In this document: positions 6,384 through 12,599 of the stretch, piece after piece | How positions within the stretch are numbered: position 1 is the first letter of the stretch | Layout of the letters: each line of letters starts with the position of its first letter | Assembly (NCBI GenBank): GCA_023663025.1 | Contig: JAMPIC010000037.1 | Span: 1-16,242, forward strand | Reading direction: 5' to 3' | Length of the DNA: 16,242 bases | Source of the DNA: Prevotella sp. | GTDB taxonomy: Bacteria > Bacillota > Clostridia > Oscillospirales > Ruminococcaceae | Made by a program: the position numbers and the translations under genes | Notes under the pieces: model-generated | What the model saw: the letters and a program-made list of their open reading frames with translations, nothing else | Database searches by the model: none | Told to the model about the DNA's origin: nothing

Positions 6384-8378
6384 ATGATAAGATTTTACGA
6401 GGAAAACGGTGCGCTCGTCGCCCGCCTGCGGAACGAGACCCTCCGTATCGAGGGCTGGGGCAAAAACGCGCTGCGGGTGCGGTCTACCCTGCTTAAGAAA
6501 ATGCCCGAGGAGGCTCACGCCCTCACGGAACAGGTTGAGCATACCGCAAAGGTAGCTATCGACTATGCAAAGGAAAAAGCCGAGATCGTCAACGGCAAAA
6601 TCAAGGCGACGGTAAACAAGGTGGGCATAATCCGCTTCTACAAGGACGGCGAGCTGATTTTGCAGGAATACTACAGCAGCTACTACGGCTCTGTCCGCAA
6701 GGAGGCTATCTGCTACAAAATAGTTTCCCGCGAGTACAAGGGCATCGCTTCCGACGGCTTTAAGATCACCGCACGCTTCGAGTCCGACCCGGACGAAAAG
6801 CTTTTCGGTATGGGTCAGTACCAAATGCCCATTCTCAACCTCAAAGGCACGGTTCTGCCGCTGGAGCAGAGAAACTCGCAGGTTACCGTGCCGTTCCTCG
6901 TTTCAAGCAAGGGCTACGGTATGCTTTGGAACAACCCCGCAACGGGCGAAGCCGCTTTCGGCACGAACATCACCAAATGGATCGCCGACGAAAGCGATAT
7001 GCTGGACTACTGGATAACCGCCGACGATACTCCCGCCGCCTTAGTGCAAAACTACACCGAGTGCGTTGGACACGCTCCCGTTATGAGCCGCGATTATCTC
7101 GGTCTGTGGCAGTGCAAGCTCCGCTACCGCACCCCCGACGAGGTTCTCGAGGTGGCAAGAAAATACAGGGAGCTGGGCATTAAGCTCGACGTTATCGTTA
7201 TCGACTTCTTCCACTGGCCTTATCAGGGGGACTGGAAATTCGACGAAAAATACTGGAGCAAGGACGCCGTAAAGGCAATGACCGACGAGATCCACGCCAT
7301 GGGCACGAAGATTATGGTTTCCGTATGGCCATCGGTGGACAAGCGCAGCGAGAATTACTACGAAATGGAGCAAAAGGGTCTTATCAGCACCACCGACATC
7401 GGCTCTCTCCAGACCTACGACTATCAGGGCGACTGCGGAACTGTGGACTTTTTCAACCCCGAAGCGCAGGAGTTCGTGTGGGGCAGGTGCAAAAGGAATT
7501 ACCGCGAGCTGGGCATAGACCTGTTCTGGCTGGACAACTCCGAGCCGGACAGCGTTTGCTACGATTTTGCGAATTACCGCTACTACACGGGCAGAGGCTC
7601 GAAGGTTGGCTGCGAGTACCCCAAAAAATATGTGGAGGCTTTCTACAACGGACAGGAAGCCGAGGGCTGTCACGACGCCGTGAACCTTGTCCGCTCCGCC
7701 TGGGTGGGCAGCCAGAAATACCGCACCCTCGTCTGGACGGGAGACGTTCAGGCAAACTTTGAGTCCTTCAAGGATCAGGTCATCGCGGGACAGAATATGG
7801 GTCTTGCGGGCATACCCTGGTGGACTACCGACATCGGCGGATTTATGACGGACGACTGCCGCACGCCCGAGTTCAGAGAGCTTCTTGTACGCTGGTATCA
7901 GTACGCGGTGTTCTGCCCTATTCTGCGTATGCATGGCTCCCGCGGACCTTACGACATTCCCGCCCTCGACGACAGGGATTTCGGCGGCGGATACCTCTAC
8001 ACGGGACACCCCAACGAGCTTTGGAGCTACGGCGACGAATGCTTCGATATTATGAAAAAGTGGCTTGATATCCGCCTTTCACTGAAAGACTACATAGCGG
8101 GGCTTATGGAAGAGACTTCCAGAACAGGTGCGCCCCTTATCAGGACGATGTTCTACGAGTTCCCCGAGGACGAAAAGTGCTGGGAGCTTTCCGACCAGTA
8201 TATGTTCGGCGGCGAGTACCTTGTTGCGCCCGTTTTGAGCTATCGCGCGAGAGAGCGGGAGGTTTACCTCCCCGCGGGCAAGTGGGAAAGTCTCGAGGAC
8301 AAAAAGGTCTACGGCGGCGGACAGACGGTAACCGTACCCGCGCCGCTGGAGGAAATACCCGTATTTAGAAAACTGTAA
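6384..8378 (+). CDS. Glycoside hydrolase family 31 (alpha-xylosidase/alpha-glucosidase type)
   Basis: Retaining alpha-glycosidase of 664 residues, cytoplasmic (no signal peptide), matching the size of bacterial GH31 alpha-xylosidases. An N-terminal beta-sandwich (about 1-235, with KLFGMGQYQ) is followed by the TIM barrel: IDFFHWPYQGDW with D274, the nucleophile motif LFWLDNSEPD with D384, the acid/base motif WTGD with D454, then PWWTTDIGGF and RMHGSRGP (H517). The C-terminal beta domains end at FRKL. All key residues are present, so it should be active. AAGGAG at 6370-6375 precedes ATG 6384. Its G+C-rich codon use differs from the AT-rich operon to the right. With AraC and MFS it forms a small locus for uptake and breakdown of an alpha-linked oligosaccharide. 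Xyloside versus glucoside preference cannot be fixed by reading alone. Confidence 0.93.
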   Translation: MIRFYEENGALVARLRNETLRIEGWGKNALRVRSTLLKKMPEEAHALTEQVEHTAKVAIDYAKEKAEIVNGKIKATVNKVGIIRFYKDGELILQEYYSSYYGSVRKEAICYKIVSREYKGIASDGFKITARFESDPDEKLFGMGQYQMPILNLKGTVLPLEQRNSQVTVPFLVSSKGYGMLWNNPATGEAAFGTNITKWIADESDMLDYWITADDTPAALVQNYTECVGHAPVMSRDYLGLWQCKLRYRTPDEVLEVARKYRELGIKLDVIVIDFFHWPYQGDWKFDEKYWSKDAVKAMTDEIHAMGTKIMVSVWPSVDKRSENYYEMEQKGLISTTDIGSLQTYDYQGDCGTVDFFNPEAQEFVWGRCKRNYRELGIDLFWLDNSEPDSVCYDFANYRYYTGRGSKVGCEYPKKYVEAFYNGQEAEGCHDAVNLVRSAWVGSQKYRTLVWTGDVQANFESFKDQVIAGQNMGLAGIPWWTTDIGGFMTDDCRTPEFRELLVRWYQYAVFCPILRMHGSRGPYDIPALDDRDFGGGYLYTGHPNELWSYGDECFDIMKKWLDIRLSLKDYIAGLMEETSRTGAPLIRTMFYEFPEDEKCWELSDQYMFGGEYLVAPVLSYRAREREVYLPAGKWESLEDKKVYGGGQTVTVPAPLEEIPVFRKL

Positions 8379-8401
8379 TCTTTGCCAATAATAGTCAAAA
8401 A

Positions 8402-8446
8402 GGCGTAAGCCGTTCACCGACGGTTTACGCCCTAATTATTTTTTAT
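8402..8446. terminator. Strong bidirectional terminator after GH31
   Basis: Stem 8402-8413 (GGCGTAAGCCGT) pairs with 8420-8431 (ACGGTTTACGCC) with one G-T type mismatch, six-base loop, followed by TAATTATTTTTT. On the minus strand the stem is followed by TTTTTGAC, so it can also stop leftward transcripts. It closes the sugar-use cluster. Confidence 0.85.
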
Positions 8447-8593
8447 CACCCGCCTGTCAATTGCCGCCGCGCGGACAAATGCGGCGACAAAGCTGAATAC
8501 AAGCGTTATCCAAATAACGTCGTTTTCCTGTCTCGACAAGTCCGCATATATACGCAAGATAGTCAATAAAATGTTTTTTTGCAGACCCCCTGA

Positions 8594-9444
8594 CAAATCA
8601 CGTCTCAGAAACAAATCCTTTCTGCATACGCTGTACAAAAGGGTTTGTCAAATTATCAATTCTACGTTGACGACGGTATAAGCGGCACGACCTTTGAACG
8701 CGAGGGATTTCAGAAAATGATTTCCGATATTGAAGCGGGAAAAGTCGGTACGGTAATCGTTAAGGATATGTCCCGTTTCGGGCGCGATTACCTTAAAGTC
8801 GGATATTATACCGAGGTTATGTTTGCCGAATACGACATTCATTTTATCGCAATCAACGACGGAGTTGACAGCGAGCGCGAGGATAATGATTTCACTCCCA
8901 TACGCAATTTGTTTAACGAGTTCTACGCAATCCTAATCTCCAATAAAAAACGTACAAAAAATCAAGCAAAAATTTACGTTTATGATTTTTGTGCAGATTT
9001 TTTGTTTACGTTTTTGTTGGAGATTAGGATAAAGATACAAGCAAAAAAATACGCGCCGTGTGGAAAGCGAAAGGCTCTGCGGGAGAACGAATTGCAGCCG
9101 TACCTGTTTACGGTTACAAAAAAGACCCCAACGATTCAAAGTACTTGATAATCGACGAGGAAGCCGCTTCCGTTGTACGCAGAATTTACGATATGTGTTT
9201 ATCGGGAATGGATCCCGCTCAAATTGCAAAGAAGTTGTCGGAAGAAAAAGTTCTTCGTCCCTCATACCATATAAATAATATCGGTATGAGCCACCGTACA
9301 GACCTCGGCAAAAATCCATACGGCCGGAGCTGTACGGGCGCTGCGGCCATTCTTGAGCGCAGGGATTATCTCGGTCACACCGCAAATTTCAAGTACAAAA
9401 GAAAGTCCTGCAAATGCCATAAGGCGGTTAAACGTCCCGAAGCC
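8594..9444 (+). pseudogene. Large serine recombinase (TnpX-like), multiply broken
   Basis: Remnant of a resolvase/invertase-type recombinase of the kind that moves clostridial mobilisable transposons. Homology starts at about ITSQKQIL (8597), so the first ~40 residues including the catalytic serine are lost. It continues FYVDDGISGTTFEREGF, VIVKDMSRFGRDYLKVGYY and NDFTPIRNLFNEFYA up to 8929. A 101-bp palindromic insertion (8930-9030) shifts the frame, and the gene resumes with KDTSKKIRAVW, GERIAAVPVYGYKKD and AILERRDYLGHT. The usual Trp before the AAIL helix is replaced (PYGRSCTGAAAIL). It ends near KRPEA at an inverted repeat, lacking the C-terminal ~150-200 residues. Removing the 101 bp restores frame exactly. 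It is not functional. Confidence 0.85.
8930..9030. mobile_element. 101-bp palindromic miniature element (MITE-like)
   Basis: Ends ATCCTAATCTCCAA (8930-8943) and its exact reverse complement TTGGAGATTAGGAT (9017-9030). The inner parts also pair imperfectly, so nearly the whole element can fold into one hairpin around a loop near TTACGTTTATG. Much more AT-rich than its host gene. It interrupts the serine recombinase between codons GCA and AAA. I see no target-site duplication. No coding capacity. No second copy in this window, so its family and source transposase are unknown. Confidence 0.75.
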
Positions 9445-9478
9445 TTTTATTTCGGGCTTCGGGACGGGTTTTGTTGTA
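9433..9478 (+). terminator. Perfect 12-bp inverted repeat, terminator-like
   Basis: CGTCCCGAAGCC (9433-9444) and GGCTTCGGGACG (9455-9466) form a perfect stem with a 10-base loop, followed by GGTTTTGTTGTATTT. The T-tract is interrupted, so termination strength is uncertain. It sits exactly where two gene fragments from opposite strands meet, so it may instead be a rearrangement scar. Confidence 0.5.
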
Positions 9479-9565
9479 TTTCCTGCTTGCCTTGCTTACT
9501 CCGTATTTTGCGGCGCACTTCATTAGGGACTGACGAAACTTCATCTTTTGTGTTATAATATTCAT
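9465..9565 (-). pseudogene. Transposase N-terminal HTH fragment (IS3/IS481-like)
   Basis: About 33 codons from ATG 9565: MKFRQSLMKCAAKYGVSKASRKYNKTR matches the first helix-turn-helix of IS3/IS481-type transposases, where a YIYRW-like segment normally follows. Here homology stops at NKTR, at the inverted repeat ending at 9466, and the frame runs on into RPEARNKR, which is encoded by the repeat. All catalytic parts are absent. No clear ribosome site precedes the ATG. It faces the serine-recombinase remnant and adds to the evidence that this interval collects mobile debris. Confidence 0.5.
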
Positions 9566-9608
9566 GAGAGATTGACGTCTTCTTTCTGTGAATTGGTGCG
9601 GTAACTTT

Positions 9609-9637
9609 ATTCTATCAGATTTTCGTCTTTCTCTCAA
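9609..9637 (-). promoter_or_regulatory. Possible promoter toward the transposase fragment
   Basis: On the minus strand TTGAGA (9637-9632), a 17-nt spacer and TAGAAT (9614-9609) give a fair sigma-70 promoter about 45 nt upstream of the transposase-fragment ATG. Between here and the PP2C gene (9638-9802) I find no supportable gene. Confidence 0.35.
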
Positions 9638-9687
9638 CCTTTTTTGCTTTTGTACAACTTCTATTGTTGTCCACGATGTAAACGCAG

Positions 9688-9747
9688 CTATATGATAACC
9701 TTGTGCCAAATCAAAATAGCCTTTCACTTATTGTGCATATCATATAG
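9688..9747. repeat. 10-bp inverted repeat in the intergenic spacer
   Basis: CTATATGATA (9688-9697) and TATCATATAG (9738-9747) are exact reverse complements, 40 nt apart. They lie between the PP2C gene and the transposase fragment, in a stretch with no supportable gene. Function unknown; could be short inverted repeats of a lost element. Confidence 0.4.
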
Positions 9748-9802
9748 AATTACCTCCAATATGATGATGTTAAACCTTGGATCGACTGATGCGAAAATAG
9801 AT

Positions 9803-10801
9803 TTAACTGTCCATAATCAAAATAGTCTTGTAATTTGCGCCCACACGTTCAACAAAGTTCAAATCACAAAGTTTTTTCAAATAGTTGCGTTTCAAATACT
9901 TCGGCTTCAAATGAATATGCTTGGCAAGTTCATCGGCACCGGATTCGGTTCTCAAGTATGACAATATATCATCATAACGATTATATACCGCGTCTCGTGA
10001 GTTTCCTTTGATTTGGAGAAGGCGGCACTTTTGCTTTTTGTTCAAGCTAAGATAACCTTTAAACTCGTCATCACTGTTCATCAGTATGGCGATACTGCAG
10101 TCGTCGGTTGTCTTATACCTTATTGTGTTCTCAAAATCCCGCTGTAAATGCTCTTGGATCTTATCTAAGCGGATATAAGTACACATATCCATAACTTTTT
10201 TCAACGCTTGAGCAGGAACTTTTTTTCGCTTATCATACAAACTTGCCTCCGACCCGTCGGACATAAGAACAAACCCCTTTATATCACCAAGTGTGCCTTT
10301 GAGCATTTTCATAGACGCCATAGCATTGCCGGAGGTTGTAAAAACAGTTGTATTGGCATATTCTCCATTGTTGGGTTGAGAGGCGATATTTACCTCACCG
10401 TTTTTATAATATCCTATCACTCCATCACCTATGTGAGATAAAATGTAACGGTCATCTTTCACAGCGGCAAACAGCAGAGTCGATGCCAGCTCTTTCACAG
10501 CGCATTCAAGCTCTTTAGCTTTTTGATCGAGCGTATTTTCGATCCCGGACATTAATTGACGAGCCGCGTATTGGGCATTAGCCTGTGTATAGTATTCGTC
10601 AAACTGCTCGGCCATTTCACAGCAGATGAATTTTGTAACTGTCTCCGCGCCAAAATGCGACAGCTTTTCCGATCCCGCTCCGTCTGCCAAAGCAATCACA
10701 TTTATACCGTTTTGGCTATACGAAAAAGTTTTATCCTGACAAGGCGTTTTCGATGCGATGTGACTCCGTCCCTGCACTGCACATTGAATTATATTCCACA
10801 T
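9803..10801 (-). CDS. PP2C-family Ser/Thr phosphatase with C-terminal winged-helix-like tail (TerY-P triad)
   Basis: Metal-dependent PPM/PP2C phosphatase, predicted to remove phosphates placed by the operon's kinase. In 332 residues the PP2C motifs are SKTPCQD (D23), ALADGAGSEKLSHFGA (D40), LSHIGDGVIG (D126), VLMSDGSE (D182) and TTDDCSIAIL (D233/D234), so the metal site is complete. Residues about 265-332 (RDAVYNRYDDILSYL, ADELAKHIHLKPKYLKRNYLKKLCDLNFVERVG) look like a winged helix, which could bind DNA or a partner. I start at ATG 10801 because GGAGGG lies just before it; the ATG four codons upstream contains that ribosome site. Last gene of the operon, 65 nt after TerY1, behind a strong RNA hairpin. 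PP2C plus vWA plus kinase is the TerY-P combination. Confidence 0.9.
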   Translation of the reverse strand: MWNIIQCAVQGRSHIASKTPCQDKTFSYSQNGINVIALADGAGSEKLSHFGAETVTKFICCEMAEQFDEYYTQANAQYAARQLMSGIENTLDQKAKELECAVKELASTLLFAAVKDDRYILSHIGDGVIGYYKNGEVNIASQPNNGEYANTTVFTTSGNAMASMKMLKGTLGDIKGFVLMSDGSEASLYDKRKKVPAQALKKVMDMCTYIRLDKIQEHLQRDFENTIRYKTTDDCSIAILMNSDDEFKGYLSLNKKQKCRLLQIKGNSRDAVYNRYDDILSYLRTESGADELAKHIHLKPKYLKRNYLKKLCDLNFVERVGANYKTILIMDS

Positions 10802-10818
10802 ATTTCCCTCCATAAGTT

Positions 10819-10848
10819 TATTTCGGGAAACCGAGGTTTCCCGAAATA
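10819..10848 (-). promoter_or_regulatory. Perfect intergenic hairpin ahead of the phosphatase gene
   Basis: TATTTCGGGAAACC (10819-10832) and GGTTTCCCGAAATA (10835-10848) are exact reverse complements, giving a stem of about 13 bp with a tetraloop. It lies between the vWA and phosphatase genes, a few nt upstream of the phosphatase ribosome site. There is no T-tract in the operon direction, so it is not an ordinary terminator of the operon; it may stabilise or cleave the mRNA or tune phosphatase translation. Confidence 0.65.
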
Positions 10849-10866
10849 TTGTCTTTTGTCGTTAAA

Positions 10867-11646
10867 TCACAAAGTATCCCAGCCCAACGAGCCCCATTCC
10901 TTGACGCCTTCACTATCAAGGGGGATTTTTTCTCCGGGCATTGACTGCGATGTTCTGGATACACTTTGACTCAGCCAAGCGAAAAACTCACGGAATTTTA
11001 ATCCTTGAAGTTTGAGCGGTGAGCGTTTGGGCGACAAGGATTCCAATGCCGATTTATCCGCCTCATTCCCGATGCCTATCGGAAACACAGTAAGTTTTTT
11101 CGCGTTTACCAGTTCCGCGATCCTTTGTGAAGCACGAGCAAGTTCGCCGGCGCTGCCGTTAGGCGCACCATCAGTCATAATAACCAGCCATGGCTGAAAA
11201 TAGTCCACACCGCTGTCCTTATAGCGCTCCTTACGTTGGTCAAGCAAATCAAGCGCAAGGTTAACGCCCTCACCCATACAAGTTTTATCTCCCGTTGTAA
11301 GCTTAGGTATATCGGTCTGATTTTCAACGGTTCCGAAATCCATAACACAAGTCGCTTTGTCATCAAATGTGACGATACATATTTCGGCAGAATACATTGC
11401 GATCTCGTCGTCATGTATCGCATCATAAAACGCCTTGATACCCTCTTGAAGTTCGTTAAGCCTTGTTGTGCCTCCCGTAACGACATTCCACGTCCTGCCG
11501 TCTCTGAAAACCGTCTCGCCCGTCGCTTGGCAGTCTCCCTCGACCGCATCCATCGATCCGCTTGTATCAAGGCAAAGGCAGATGGGAACTCTCGGAGTAG
11601 GATTGTCCACCAAATCCGTATTGTCCAAAATGCTGTTGTAACTCAT
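10867..11646 (-). CDS. TerY-type vWA domain protein 1
   Basis: Single von Willebrand A domain protein of the TerY type, 259 residues, cytoplasmic. The metal-ion-dependent adhesion site is intact: DTSGSM (D27, S29, S31), the conserved Thr in the loop GDKTCMG (T122), and MTDG (D159). The TerY signature KRSPLKLQGLKFREFFAWLS follows near 207-226. Compared with TerY2 it has an extra ~30 residues just after DTSGSM (about 34-62), which should sit on the ligand face. The tail ends LGWDTL, as discussed for the HTH-PIN protein. GGAGG at 8 nt precedes ATG 11646. In TerY-P systems the vWA protein is thought to scaffold or be a target for kinase and phosphatase. The partner here is not known. Confidence 0.9.
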   Translation of the reverse strand: MSYNSILDNTDLVDNPTPRVPICLCLDTSGSMDAVEGDCQATGETVFRDGRTWNVVTGGTTRLNELQEGIKAFYDAIHDDEIAMYSAEICIVTFDDKATCVMDFGTVENQTDIPKLTTGDKTCMGEGVNLALDLLDQRKERYKDSGVDYFQPWLVIMTDGAPNGSAGELARASQRIAELVNAKKLTVFPIGIGNEADKSALESLSPKRSPLKLQGLKFREFFAWLSQSVSRTSQSMPGEKIPLDSEGVKEWGSLGWDTL

Positions 11647-11749
11647 AGCTTAATCCTCCATTAAAAGTTAATGTTATTTTGTTCCGGCAGCCTTTCAAAG
11701 TATGCCATGTGCTCTCAAACCTTTGAGTGCGAGACGAATAAATAATGTC

Positions 11750-11875
11750 CTATCTCATTCCGGATCTCATCAATTGTGTAGAAAGAGAACGTCTGACTTT
11801 ATCTATTACTCTTTGGCATATCTCATCGGAATGCCTATCATCTGAGCGCTTACTAATGCTATTGGTTTCACTCAT
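11750..11875 (-). CDS. 41-residue Ser/Arg-rich small ORF in the TerY-P operon
   Basis: Small possible gene in the 240-nt gap between the two vWA genes. ATG 11875 has a good AAGGAG ribosome site and lies 11 nt after the TerY2 stop, the tight spacing of an operon gene; the TAG stop is at 11752-11750. The product has 8 Ser, 2 Thr and 7 Arg in 41 residues, no hydrophobic segment, and a helix-prone middle (DEICQRVIDKVRRSL). I do not recognise it. Within a kinase/phosphatase operon a Ser-rich basic peptide could be a phosphorylation target or small regulator, but that is speculation. Alternatives are a leader peptide or a chance ORF; the ribosome site and spacing argue against chance. After its stop, about 100 nt up to TerY1 contain only a CTCAAA-CC-TTTGAG palindrome (11714-11727). 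Confidence 0.5.
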   Translation of the reverse strand: MSETNSISKRSDDRHSDEICQRVIDKVRRSLSTQLMRSGMR

Positions 11876-11886
11876 AAAAGCACTCC

Positions 11887-12573
11887 TTAATCTAACGTTG
11901 CCCACCCCTTTATTCCCTCGAAATCCAGAGGAATAGCTTCATCGGGAACGGACTGAGAGGTTGTAGATACGCTTTTGCTGAGCCAGGAAAAGAACTCGCG
12001 GAATTTAAGCCCTTGCAGTTTTAACGGAGAACGTTTAGCCGAAAACTGAGCCAAGGCATTCATATCCGCACTGCTTCCGATACCTATCGGGAAAATAGTG
12101 AGCTTCCTATTGTGCTCCATATCAACAGTGCGCCGTATTGCTCTTGTGAACTCGGATTTCTCGCCATTCGGTTTACCGTCTGTCATAAGTACAAGCCAAG
12201 GCTGAAAATACTCAATACCGTTGTTCTTGTATTCACGCTTCCTGCGCTCAAGCATATCCAAAGCAAGGTTTACCGCCTCGCCCATCGGGGTCATGCCGCT
12301 TGCGGTTAACCTCGGAGCTGACGCTTGATCGGACAGACCCGTAAAATCCGACACGCATTGTGCTGTGTCACCGAAAGTTACAATACCGATGTCCGCCGCA
12401 TACATGGCAACCTCGTCGCCGCGGATCGCATCATAAAACAACTGAACGCCTCCGTTTAACTCGTCGATGGGACTTCCGTCCATTGAACCGCTCGTGTCAA
12501 GGCACAGAATAACGGGAACTCTGGTGCTGGGGTTGTCCGCAAGATCATTAGACTTTAAAAAAGTATTATTCAT
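11887..12573 (-). CDS. TerY-type vWA domain protein 2
   Basis: Compact vWA protein of 228 residues, paralogous to TerY1. The MIDAS is complete: DTSGSM (D26, S28, S30), T95 in GMTPMG and D132 in MTDG. It shares the N-terminal start DNPSTRVPV, the block EYFQPWLVLMTDG and the C-terminal signature KRSPLKLQGLKFREFF with TerY1, but lacks the insertion after the MIDAS motif and so is nearer the standard TerY size. It ends KGWATLD. GGAGG precedes ATG 12573 and the gene follows the kinase by 26 nt. Two vWA copies in one operon suggest a heteromer or division of labour rather than redundancy, since the insertion and tail differ. No membrane segment or signal peptide. Confidence 0.92.
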   Translation of the reverse strand: MNNTFLKSNDLADNPSTRVPVILCLDTSGSMDGSPIDELNGGVQLFYDAIRGDEVAMYAADIGIVTFGDTAQCVSDFTGLSDQASAPRLTASGMTPMGEAVNLALDMLERRKREYKNNGIEYFQPWLVLMTDGKPNGEKSEFTRAIRRTVDMEHNRKLTIFPIGIGSSADMNALAQFSAKRSPLKLQGLKFREFFSWLSKSVSTTSQSVPDEAIPLDFEGIKGWATLD

Positions 12574-12599
12574 AATATTATCCTCCTAAAATTTCAAAA

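Noticed and set aside
7041..8009. Long 322-residue minus-strand ORF inside GH31
   Set aside because: It is the antisense shadow of a GC-rich gene whose plus-strand frame has all GH31 catalytic motifs; no ribosome site or known motif on the minus strand.
8432..8638. 68-residue minus-strand ORF with a hydrophobic stretch (ITLVFSFVAAFVRAAA)
   Set aside because: Its first half is antisense to the serine-recombinase remnant, it has no clear ribosome site, and I recognise no family. The bidirectional terminator at its end keeps it barely possible.
9638..9802. Minus-strand GGAGG followed by ATG ATA TGC ACA, suggesting a gene start downstream of PP2C
   Set aside because: The frame stops after ten codons. 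A frame-shifted continuation (GYFDLAQGYHIAAFTSW) resembles nothing I know, so I do not call a gene or pseudogene.
11628..11749. Possible 15-codon ORF (MAYFERLPEQ...) before TerY1
   Set aside because: Very short, with no convincing ribosome site (TGAGAG three nt before the ATG); treated as untranslated leader.
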